Shown: positions 1-5,756 of the stretch, one piece after another | Position numbering within the stretch: position 1 is the first letter of the stretch | How the letters are laid out: the number at the start of each line of letters is the position of its first letter | DNA from: WTAW01 sp964540205 | Lineage (GTDB): Bacteria; Acidobacteriota; Aminicenantia; Aminicenantales; Aminicenantaceae | DNA: 5,756 nucleotides | Direction of reading: 5' to 3' | Assembly (NCBI GenBank): GCA_964540205.1 | Contig: CAZIMJ010000202.1 | Span: forward strand, 1 to 5,756 | Program-made: the position numbers and the translations under genes | The notes under the pieces: generated by a model | What the model saw: only the letters and a program-made list of their open reading frames with translations | Databases searched by the model: none | What the model was told of the DNA's origin: nothing

Positions 1-2
1 GT

Positions 3-752
3 GGCCCTTCTGAAAGCTTAAATTTTACCTATGAACTCTCCACTGAGGAGTTGTCTCAGATGGTGTTTGTTTTTGGATTAAGGATTAAGGATAGCAAAGA
101 TAAAGCATCGGGCTTCTCATCATTGAAACCCTTCATCCCAAAATCCGTTCCTCTCCCTCCTCTTGAACTCCAAACTATGATGCGCGAAAACAGTGTGGCC
201 ATCGAGTGGAAGCCCCCTGAGAAAAATATCGATTCGTCCACTCCCCCGAGTTTGGCAGGTTACAATGTGTACAGAGAATCTGAAAATGAAGAATTTCATC
301 GGATCAATACCACTTTGATCGAGGAAACGAGCTTTATAGACAGGGATTTTGTTTATAATGTGACCTATCGCTATTACGTCAGAGCTTCAGCCACAAGATC
401 TTCCCCTTATACCGAGAGCGGGAATTCGAAAGCGGTAGAGATACTGACTGAAGATACTCTTATCCCAATCGCACCGACAGGTTTAGTGGCGATTGCCGGA
501 GAAAATTTTGTTTCCCTGAGTTGGAATTCCAATAAAGAGACGGATTTAGCGGGATACAGGGTGTGGCGAGGGAGCGACAGCGAGGAGGAGTTTACTGCTA
601 TGACAGAGCTTATTGCTGAAAATGTCTACCACGATTCCAAGGTCGAAAAGAACCAGAGATACTATTATGCTATTACTGCCTTAGATGTGAATGGGAATGA
701 GAGCCAAAGATCCGAGGCCGTCTCAGTTGTTCTAGGAAGAGAGGGATTATGA
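3..752 (+). CDS. Fibronectin type III repeat protein, 3' part only
   Basis: The frame is open from the left edge (first full codon at 3) to the TGA at 750-752, giving 249 visible residues; the true start lies upstream. TTG at 51 and ATG at 60 could be read as starts, and GAGGAG sits at 45-50. However, the residues before and just after them read as the last strands of another FnIII domain, so I treat the gene as cut at its 5' end. Two full FnIII domains follow, at about visible residues 52-148 and 152-246. Each opens with a proline-rich turn (VPLPP, IAPTGL), then a strand with the core Trp (AIEWKPP, SLSWNS), AGYNVYR or AGYRVWR, and a Tyr-rich strand (YRYYVRA, RYYYAITALD). The protein is probably exported or a lipoprotein with a structural or binding role, but no signal peptide is visible here, so location is inferred. 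No catalytic motif is seen. Confidence 0.85.
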   Translation, partial: GPSESLNFTYELSTEELSQMVFVFGLRIKDSKDKASGFSSLKPFIPKSVPLPPLELQTMMRENSVAIEWKPPEKNIDSSTPPSLAGYNVYRESENEEFHRINTTLIEETSFIDRDFVYNVTYRYYVRASATRSSPYTESGNSKAVEILTEDTLIPIAPTGLVAIAGENFVSLSWNSNKETDLAGYRVWRGSDSEEEFTAMTELIAENVYHDSKVEKNQRYYYAITALDVNGNESQRSEAVSVVLGREGL

Positions 753-1513
753 AGATCTACCGATACAAGCACAGGGATAAGACTGCTTATGGTGTGCTGC
801 AAGAGGAACTGCTCTATCCAGTTGTGGGCTCCATCTACAGAAAGTTTGAGCTTAAAAGAAAAGGTGTGCCCATCAGTGATGTCTTCCTGCTCCCTCCTGT
901 AAAGCCATCAAAAATCGTGGCTATCGGCCGTAACTATAAGGACCATGCCGCTGAAATGGGGAAACTTCTGCCAGAGGAACCCTTGATCTTTCTCAAACCT
1001 CCCTCTGCGTTGGTTGGGCCGAATGAGATCATCATCTATCCCGATATGTCGAAACGGGTGGATTATGAGGGTGAGCTGGCTGTCGTCATTCGTAAAAAAG
1101 CGCGTCTTCTGAAAGAAGGCGATGACGTTCAAACATATATCCTAGGTTATTCGTGCTTTAACGATGTCACTGCAAGGGATTTGCAGCGTAAAGATGTGCA
1201 GTTCACGCGAGGGAAATCGTTTGATACCTTTGCAGCCGTAGGCCCATGTATTGCTACGGATATCGATCCCTCTTCTCTCAGGCTGAAAACATTCTTAAAT
1301 GGGAAGCTCAAACAATCTGGGAACACAAAGAATCTGATTTTTCCCATTCCGTATCTTGTGAGGTTCATCTCTCAAGTCATGACTCTCAATCCGGGCGATA
1401 TCATTGCTACGGGAACACCTGCAGGTATAGGACCCATGGTTCCTGGTGACCGAGTGGATGTCCAGATCGAGGGAATTGGAGTGCTTTCAAACAAGGTTCT
1501 GAAAATTAAATAA
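749..1513 (+). CDS. Fumarylacetoacetate hydrolase family protein, FAHD1/YcgM-like
   Basis: A complete 254-residue protein; single-domain FAH enzymes are usually about 200-280. What is visible: the lid motif GRNYKDHAAEMG at 60-71 with H66 and E69, the acidic metal ligands E107 and E109 in YEGELAVV, D139 in NDVTARD, K156 in RGKSFD, and the C-terminal GDIIATGTPAGIGP near 216-229. These match the residues known in human FAHD1 (His-Glu pair, two Glu, Asp, Lys), a Mg/Mn-dependent enzyme acting on oxaloacetate and acylpyruvates in the cytosol or mitochondrion. Likely activities are oxaloacetate decarboxylation or tautomerisation, or acylpyruvate hydrolysis; sequence alone cannot choose, and aromatic-degradation family members share much of the fold. 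The extra N-terminal segment (1-50) is typical of bacterial members. The start ATG overlaps the preceding stop (ATGA), and a purine-rich site (GAGAGGG, 739-745) lies just before it, suggesting translational coupling to the FnIII gene. Confidence 0.9.
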   Translation: MKIYRYKHRDKTAYGVLQEELLYPVVGSIYRKFELKRKGVPISDVFLLPPVKPSKIVAIGRNYKDHAAEMGKLLPEEPLIFLKPPSALVGPNEIIIYPDMSKRVDYEGELAVVIRKKARLLKEGDDVQTYILGYSCFNDVTARDLQRKDVQFTRGKSFDTFAAVGPCIATDIDPSSLRLKTFLNGKLKQSGNTKNLIFPIPYLVRFISQVMTLNPGDIIATGTPAGIGPMVPGDRVDVQIEGIGVLSNKVLKIK

Positions 1514-1534
1514 TACCGTGTTCGTTTCGGTAAT

Positions 1535-1563
1535 TTGTGATAAATTGATTAACCTGGATTAAC
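1535..1563 (+). promoter_or_regulatory. Possible promoter and GATTAAC direct repeat before the transaldolase gene
   Basis: The 76-base gap between the FAH stop and the transaldolase start is the only real intergenic space in the window and is AT-rich. TTGTGA at 1535-1540 resembles a -35 box and is followed after 17 bases by ATTAAC at 1558-1563, a poor -10 match. The heptamer GATTAAC occurs twice, at 1547-1553 and 1557-1563, exactly 10 bases apart, as expected for two protein contacts on one face of DNA. This could be an operator, or chance. If real, it would make 1590 onward a separate transcription unit. Confidence 0.25.
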
Positions 1564-1578
1564 GATAGAAACGCGATC

Positions 1579-1584
1579 AGGAGG
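1579..1584 (+). promoter_or_regulatory. Shine-Dalgarno site that fixes the transaldolase start
   Basis: AGGAGG is a near-perfect anti-16S match and lies 5 bases before the ATG at 1590. The in-frame GTG at 1584-1586 overlaps this site itself, so it cannot be the initiation codon served by it. The protein therefore most likely starts at 1590. Confidence 0.85.
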
Positions 1585-1589
1585 TGAAA

Positions 1590-2237
1590 ATGCAATTTTT
1601 CTTGGATACGGCAAATTTAGACCAGATCAAAGAAGCCGCCAGTTGGGGGATCATCGACGGTGTGACGACCAATCCATCCTTGGTCTCGAAAGAAAACATG
1701 AAGTTCGAAGAGCTCATAAAGGAGATCTGCCGAATTGTTCCGGGCCCCGTGAGCGTCGAAAGCGTTTCCACAAGGGCTGAGGATATCATCGTGGAAGCAA
1801 GGGGATTGGCAGCGCTCGCCGACAATGTGGTTGTGAAAGTGCCGATCTGTTTGGAGGGGCTGAAAGCGATAAAAGCTCTTGCCAATGAAGGGATCGATGT
1901 GAACACCACATTGATCTTTTCTCCCTCCCAGGCCCTGCTTGCCGCTAAAGCAGGGGCAAAATATGTCAGTCCGTTTATTGGACGCTTGGATGACATCTCC
2001 CATGACGGGTTGGATCTGGTTGATCAGATCATTACGATCTATAACAATTATGGGATTGAAACAGAAGTGATCGTCGCGAGCATCAGACATCCCCTCCATG
2101 TTGTCGAGGCCGCACTGATGGGAGCTGATATTGCTACCATGCCCTTCTCCTCGCTTGAGAAACTGGTCAAACATCCCCTGACCGATATTGGAATGGAAAA
2201 ATTCTTGAGCGACTGGAAAAAGGTCAATCGCGATTGA
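1590..2237 (+). CDS. Small transaldolase of the Fsa/TalC (MipB) family
   Basis: A 215-residue class I aldolase of TIM-barrel type, the usual length for this short subfamily. It opens with MQFFLDTANL (D6) and GVTTNPS (24-30). The Schiff-base lysine is K83 in VVKVP, and SPFIGRLDD (127-135) and ASIRHP (163-168) follow. Members either transfer dihydroxyacetone units between sugar phosphates (transaldolase, non-oxidative pentose phosphate pathway) or cleave fructose 6-phosphate. Aligned by eye to E. coli FsaA, the positions of Gln59 and Tyr131 are E57 and F129 here. Classical TalB has Glu96 and Phe178 at these places, so transaldolase activity (talC-like) is the better call. I chose ATG 1590 over GTG 1584 because of the Shine-Dalgarno position and because family members begin at this residue. 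It lies 12 bases before the carboxyltransferase gene, probably in one operon with it, though no direct metabolic link is obvious. Confidence 0.92.
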   Translation: MQFFLDTANLDQIKEAASWGIIDGVTTNPSLVSKENMKFEELIKEICRIVPGPVSVESVSTRAEDIIVEARGLAALADNVVVKVPICLEGLKAIKALANEGIDVNTTLIFSPSQALLAAKAGAKYVSPFIGRLDDISHDGLDLVDQIITIYNNYGIETEVIVASIRHPLHVVEAALMGADIATMPFSSLEKLVKHPLTDIGMEKFLSDWKKVNRD

Positions 2238-2249
2238 GCGGGCGATAGA

Positions 2250-3800
2250 ATGAGTATCGACAAGAAACTGGAAGAAGTCAGTCGGAGGCATCGCCTTGCC
2301 GAATTGGGCGGAGGTGAGGAGCGGATAAAGAAGAGGCATGCAGAGGGTAAACTCACCGCCAGAGAAAGAGTCAATCTTCTTCTGGATGAAGGATCGTTCC
2401 AGGAATTGGACAGGCTTGTTGTGCATCGCTGTTTTGATTTTGGGATGGAGACAAAGAAAGTCTATGGTGATGGTGTTGTGACAGGATACGGGACAATCGA
2501 CGGCCGCACTGTTTTTATTTTTGCGCAGGATTTTACAGTGTTTGGGGGCTCGCTGAGCGAAACCTACGGAGCAAAGATCTGTAAGATCATGGATCTAGCC
2601 ATGAAATCCGGCACCCCGATCATCGGACTCAACGATTCGGGTGGCGCCCGTATTCAGGAAGGAGTGGCAAGCCTTGCGAGTTATGCGGACATATTTTTGA
2701 GGAATGTCCTTGCCTCTGGGGTAGTCCCCCAGATCTCTGCGATTATGGGGCCATGTGCTGGAGGGGCTGTGTATTCTCCCGCTATCACGGATTTTACGAT
2801 CATGACCAAGGGGATCAGCAACATGTTCATCACTGGGCCGGATGTGATCAAAGCCGTGACTCATGAAGATGTGACCATGGAGGAATTAGGGGGTGCCGAA
2901 ACGCATAACACACTCAGTGGAGTGGCGCACTTTGCAGCAGAGAATGAAGAACAGACATTCTTGCTGATCCGTGAACTTTTATCCTTTATCCCCGACAACA
3001 ATATGGAGGACCCCCCTGAAAGGGAAACATCCGACCCCCCCGATCGCATAAATGAGGAATTGAATAGTATGGTTCCGGATGATCCCAACCAGCCGTATGA
3101 TATCAGAACAATCATCCGGGAAGTGCTGGATGACAACTATTTCTTCGAAGTTCAGGAGTATTATGCCAAAAATATCGTCATCGGTTTTGGCCGGATGGAG
3201 GGCAAGGCTGTGGCTATAGTGGCCAATCAACCCGACCACTTAGCCGGTGTCCTCGATATCAATTCTTCTGATAAAGGCGCGCGGTTTGTTCGATTCTGTG
3301 ATGCGTTCAACATCCCTCTCATCACTTTTGAGGATGTTCCTGGTTTTTTACCGGGTGTCGCACAGGAACATGGAGGAATTATCCGACATGGGGCAAAGCT
3401 GCTCTATGCATTCGCTGAGGCCACTGTACCCAAGATCACAATTATCACACGTAAAGCATATGGGGGTGCCTATTGTGTCATGGCATCCAAACATATCCGT
3501 GCCGATGTGAATTTTGTGTATCCCGCGGCAGAAATCGCTGTGATGGGTCCGGAAGGTGCTGTGAATATCGTGTACAAAAGAGAGCTCAATGCAGTGGAGG
3601 ATGCCGATAAGATCCGGCAGGAGAAAATTGACGATTTCAGGGAAAAGTTCGCTAACCCTTTCATTGCCTGCGAGCGGGGATATTGCGATGAAATCATCGA
3701 GCCCAAGTTTACACGACCCAAACTCGTTGCTGCCCTAAGAATGCTGGAAAGGAAACGGGATCAAAATCCCCCCAAAAAACACGGGAACATTCCTCTTTGA
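2250..3800 (+). CDS. Acyl-CoA carboxylase carboxyltransferase subunit (propionyl-CoA carboxylase beta / MmdA type)
   Basis: A complete 516-residue protein with two crotonase-fold halves; the family usually runs about 510-540. It transfers the carboxyl group from carboxybiotin to an acyl-CoA in the cytosol, most likely propionyl-CoA to methylmalonyl-CoA. The N-half carries KLTARERVNLLLD (34-46), NDSGGARIQEG (128-138) and the oxyanion-hole motif GPCAGGAVYSP (167-177, G171-G172). A polar linker with two DPP motifs (about 248-285) leads to the C-half with EDVPGFLPG (361-369), KAYGGAY (402-408) and EIAVMGPEGAVNI. The end, PPKKHGNIPL, is typical of PccB. C409 occupies the position where PccB enzymes normally have Asp (Asp422 in Streptomyces coelicolor), a residue known to affect acyl-CoA choice. 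ATP-dependent carboxylation is favoured over a sodium-pumping decarboxylase because a biotin carboxylase gene follows and no membrane beta subunit is present in the window. The ribosome binding site is weak (GCGGGCG). Confidence 0.93.
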   Translation: MSIDKKLEEVSRRHRLAELGGGEERIKKRHAEGKLTARERVNLLLDEGSFQELDRLVVHRCFDFGMETKKVYGDGVVTGYGTIDGRTVFIFAQDFTVFGGSLSETYGAKICKIMDLAMKSGTPIIGLNDSGGARIQEGVASLASYADIFLRNVLASGVVPQISAIMGPCAGGAVYSPAITDFTIMTKGISNMFITGPDVIKAVTHEDVTMEELGGAETHNTLSGVAHFAAENEEQTFLLIRELLSFIPDNNMEDPPERETSDPPDRINEELNSMVPDDPNQPYDIRTIIREVLDDNYFFEVQEYYAKNIVIGFGRMEGKAVAIVANQPDHLAGVLDINSSDKGARFVRFCDAFNIPLITFEDVPGFLPGVAQEHGGIIRHGAKLLYAFAEATVPKITIITRKAYGGAYCVMASKHIRADVNFVYPAAEIAVMGPEGAVNIVYKRELNAVEDADKIRQEKIDDFREKFANPFIACERGYCDEIIEPKFTRPKLVAALRMLERKRDQNPPKKHGNIPL

Positions 3801-3820
3801 TCCCAAACACCTGACGATCT

Positions 3821-3838
3821 ATGCCTGAAAAAAAATGA
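3821..3838 (+). other. Five-codon mini-ORF with A8 tract overlapping the biotin carboxylase start
   Basis: ATG at 3821 is followed by codons for P, E, K, K and then TGA at 3836-3838, which overlaps the ATG of the next gene at 3835-3837 (ATGA). The last codons lie in a run of eight A (3828-3835). One more A would fuse this start in frame with the biotin carboxylase. It may be a chance string, a leader that couples translation, or the real start obscured by slippage or a base-count error. No clear Shine-Dalgarno site precedes it. Confidence 0.3.
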
Positions 3839-5352
3839 ATCCACACAAAATGTTCAGAAAAGTGTTGATCGCCAACAGAGGAGAAATAGCAGTCAGGGTC
3901 ATCCGTGCCTGTCGTGAAATGGGGATCACATCTGTGGCTGTTTTTTCCGAGGTCGACAGGAAGGCCCTGCATGTCAGGCTGGCCGATGAAGCTTATCTTT
4001 TAGGAGGGGCAAGTCCGGCAGAGAGCTATCTCCATATAGACAAGATCATTTCTACAGCCAAAATGTGTGGAGCAGAGGCACTACATCCCGGCTATGGTTT
4101 TCTGGCGGAAAATTCTGAATTTGTGCGTCGCTGTGAAAAGGAAAACATCGTTTTTATCGGGCCTCCTTCACTACCTATGGAAATCATGGGGAAAAAAACA
4201 TCCTCACGCGTGAAAATGAGGCAAGCAGGAATTCCGATTATCCCAGGAACGCTCCAATCCATAAACGATGAGAAAACACTCGTGAAGGAAGCAGAAACAA
4301 TCAAATTCCCCATACTGCTGAAAGCAGCTTCGGGCGGGGGCGGTAAAGGATTACGGCTTGTGAGGAAAAGCAAAGATCTCATCTCCTCTTTCCGGTTAGC
4401 CAGGTCTGAGGCCAAATCAAGCTTTGATGATCCTTCAGTCTATCTGGAAAAATACATCGAGGAGCCCCATCACATCGAGATCCAGATCCTGGCCGATCAC
4501 TATGGAAATGTCGTCTATCTTGGCGAGAGAGAATGTTCTATCCAGCGGCGCTATCAAAAAGTTCTGGAGGAGACGCCTTCTCCTTTCTTGGATGACGATA
4601 TCCGTCATGAAATGGGCAGGATTGCTGTAAAGGCAGCCTCGGTGGTCAACTACAGAAACGCCGGGACTGTGGAATTTATTGTAGACAAAGACAGAAACTT
4701 TTACTTTTTAGAGATGAATACTCGGCTCCAAGTGGAACATCCCGTGACTGAAATGGTTACGGGAATCGACCTGGTCAAGTGGCAGATGAAGATTGCTGCC
4801 GGGATACCTCTTGTGCTGCAGCAGGAGGATATCGCACCCAGTGGGTGTTCCATCCAATGCCGGATATATGCTGAAGATCCCGATAATGATTTTATGCCTT
4901 CACCGGGCAGGATCACGCACCTTCGCACTCCGTCGGGAGGCATCGGTGTAAGATATGACAATGGAACCTATGAGGGATATGAAGTCCCGCTAGAGTATGA
5001 CCCATTGCTTTCCAAGCTCGTTACTTGGGGAGAGTCGAGGGAGGAGGCCATCCAGCGGATGAAAAGAGCCTTGTCTGAATACCAGGTCTACGGCATAAAG
5101 ACCACCATCCCTTTTTTTATTCGGATACTCCATCACCCCCAATTCCTCTCCGGGGATTACAACACGCATTTCATCGATACGCTCGAGAAGGAGAAGGACC
5201 GAAAAGAAACTCAGGAAGAGATCGTTGCTCTTATCACGGCGGGGATCAAAACCTATATGGAAAACAAATCGTGTTCCGCATCTCGGGACTCCCGAAAAAT
5301 TAGCAATTGGAAGTTTCAGGGCAGACTGGAAAACTTTTCGAGAAGGCTGTGA
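3835..5352 (+). CDS. accC: Biotin carboxylase subunit of acyl-CoA carboxylase
   Basis: A 505-residue ATP-grasp enzyme that carboxylates carrier-bound biotin using ATP and bicarbonate. It has the N-terminal FRKVLIANRGEIAVRVIRA (7-25) and HPGYGFLAEN (84-93). Aligned to E. coli AccC, the key residues are kept: K121, K163, the glycine loop SGGGGKG (166-172), H213, E280, E293, N295, R297, E301 (NTRLQVEHPVTEM) and R373. The AccC core ends near 450; a further 55 residues end in a basic SNWKFQGRLENFSRRL tail, resembling the extension that leads to the biotin domain in fused alpha subunits. It is shorter than PCCA-type alpha chains (about 600-700) because the carrier is a separate gene. The start is uncertain: ATG 3835 gives MNPHKMFRKV, and ATG 3850 (M6) gives the usual MFRKVLIANRGE. 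Neither has a recognisable Shine-Dalgarno site. It sits 34 bases after the carboxyltransferase gene and 1 base before the carrier gene. Confidence 0.94.
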   Translation: MNPHKMFRKVLIANRGEIAVRVIRACREMGITSVAVFSEVDRKALHVRLADEAYLLGGASPAESYLHIDKIISTAKMCGAEALHPGYGFLAENSEFVRRCEKENIVFIGPPSLPMEIMGKKTSSRVKMRQAGIPIIPGTLQSINDEKTLVKEAETIKFPILLKAASGGGGKGLRLVRKSKDLISSFRLARSEAKSSFDDPSVYLEKYIEEPHHIEIQILADHYGNVVYLGERECSIQRRYQKVLEETPSPFLDDDIRHEMGRIAVKAASVVNYRNAGTVEFIVDKDRNFYFLEMNTRLQVEHPVTEMVTGIDLVKWQMKIAAGIPLVLQQEDIAPSGCSIQCRIYAEDPDNDFMPSPGRITHLRTPSGGIGVRYDNGTYEGYEVPLEYDPLLSKLVTWGESREEAIQRMKRALSEYQVYGIKTTIPFFIRILHHPQFLSGDYNTHFIDTLEKEKDRKETQEEIVALITAGIKTYMENKSCSASRDSRKISNWKFQGRLENFSRRL

Positions 5353-5353
5353 C

Positions 5354-5756
5354 ATGAACCTGTCTTTTTGGCTGAACAACTGTGAGTACAGACTCACTGT
5401 CAAAGAAAAACAGAAGAATGACATTCTGGTCGAGCTCAACGGAAATACGTATGAGGTTGCGGTTGAGTTCCTGAACTCCGATGAGATTCTGTTGATCATC
5501 GATGGGAAAATATACAATGTCATCATATGCTCCAATAACTCAGCATTCCGTGTCTGCGTCAACGGCTTGAGCTTCGATATCGATAAAAAATCGGTTTCTC
5601 AGATACTCGGAGGAAAACACAGTCAAAGGCAAAAGAGAGATGTAAAAACATCCATGCCGGGAAAAATAGTGAAGGTGCTCATGACCGAAGGTGAAAATGT
5701 GGAAGAGGGACAAGCTGTGCTTATACTCGAGGCCATGAAGATGCAGAATGAGATCA
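5354..5756 (+). CDS. Biotin carboxyl carrier protein of acyl-CoA carboxylase, 3' end cut by the window
   Basis: From ATG 5354 the frame stays open to the right edge, giving 134 residues. It begins one base after the biotin carboxylase stop, and AGAAGG at 5341-5346 is a fair Shine-Dalgarno site 7 bases upstream. Residues about 100-134 are the first part of a biotinyl domain: SMPGKIVKVLMTEGENVEEGQ, then EAMKM with K129 as the expected biotinylation lysine. Residues about 22-80 are rich in short beta strands (ILVELNG, YEVAVEF, ILLIIDG, FRVCVNG) and could be the BT-like linker domain that in PCCA joins biotin carboxylase to the carrier. A charged, basic linker (KHSQRQKRDVK) joins the two, in place of the Ala/Pro-rich linker of E. 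coli AccB. The protein carries carboxybiotin between the two enzymes encoded just upstream. About 35-40 residues are probably missing beyond the window. Confidence 0.92.
   Translation, partial: MNLSFWLNNCEYRLTVKEKQKNDILVELNGNTYEVAVEFLNSDEILLIIDGKIYNVIICSNNSAFRVCVNGLSFDIDKKSVSQILGGKHSQRQKRDVKTSMPGKIVKVLMTEGENVEEGQAVLILEAMKMQNEI

Noticed and set aside
51..62. TTG 51 or ATG 60 as the real start of the FnIII gene
   Set aside because: The frame is open to the left edge, and the residues on both sides of these codons read as the last strands of a further FnIII domain. ATG 60 with GAGGAG upstream remains a weak alternative.
1514..1532. Hairpin TACCG/CGGTA after the FAH stop as a terminator
   Set aside because: The stem is only 5 base pairs with a 9-base loop, and no T run follows, so it does not qualify as an intrinsic terminator.
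1584..1589. GTG at 1584 as the start of the transaldolase
   Set aside because: It overlaps the Shine-Dalgarno site AGGAGG; ATG 1590 is correctly spaced and matches the family N-terminus.
1617..2426. Long open frame on the minus strand (269 codons) opposite the transaldolase and the start of the carboxyltransferase
   Set aside because: It is antisense to two clearly recognisable genes, shows no family motif, is rich in Phe, His and Gln as expected from the reverse reading of coding sequence, and has no good ribosome site.
3005..3045. C6 and C7 runs in the carboxyltransferase as a frameshift or phase-variation site
   Set aside because: The frame is intact on both sides and the runs encode Pro codons in the variable linker between the two halves, where DPP motifs are normal for the family.
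5249..5353. Carrier frame open upstream of ATG 5354, suggesting a frameshifted fused alpha subunit
   Set aside because: The biotin carboxylase frame keeps the family-like tail SNWKFQGRLENFSR to its stop, while the alternative frame reads nothing recognisable before ATG 5354, so two separate genes fit better.
4990..5562. Minus-strand open frame of 190 codons across the biotin carboxylase end and the carrier start
   Set aside because: It covers two well-supported + strand genes, and its translation has low-complexity Ser/Phe/Leu runs and no recognisable domain.

Overview
The window is a tightly packed stretch of bacterial chromosome with moderate base composition. All six supportable genes lie on the + strand, and the only non-coding gap above 35 bases is 1514-1589. 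There is no sign of phage, insertion sequence, CRISPR, tRNA or rRNA. The genes look like central metabolism rather than an accessory island. An origin in a Candidatus Aminicenantes / Acidobacteriota-like lineage is my best guess, from remembered gene content and protein style only, and it is of low to moderate certainty.

Layout: (1) 3-752 is the 3' end of a fibronectin type III (FnIII) repeat protein whose start lies before the window. (2) 749-1513 overlaps it by ATGA and encodes a fumarylacetoacetate hydrolase (FAH) family enzyme with the metal ligands and the His-Glu lid pair of FAHD1-type oxaloacetate/acylpyruvate enzymes. (3) After a 76-base gap, which holds a possible promoter and a direct repeat, 1590-2237 encodes a small Fsa/TalC-type transaldolase. 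(4) 2250-3800 encodes the carboxyltransferase of a biotin-dependent acyl-CoA carboxylase (PccB/MmdA type). (5) 3835-5352 encodes a biotin carboxylase (AccC type). (6) 5354 to the right edge encodes a biotin carrier protein, cut just after its biotinylation motif.

Genes 4 to 6 together make one ATP-dependent acyl-CoA carboxylase, most likely for propionyl-CoA. The biotin carboxylase charges biotin on the carrier with bicarbonate and ATP, and the carboxyltransferase moves the carboxyl group to the acyl-CoA. The alpha subunit seen in mitochondrial and many bacterial enzymes (biotin carboxylase plus linker plus carrier) is here divided between two genes. The short gaps imply that genes 3 to 6 are co-transcribed.

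I do not see an undescribed system. The points that deserve a second look are a cysteine at the acyl-CoA specificity position of the carboxyltransferase, transaldolase-like rather than F6P-aldolase-like active-site residues in the Fsa homologue, and a five-codon mini-ORF with an A8 tract overlapping the biotin carboxylase start, which lacks a ribosome binding site.
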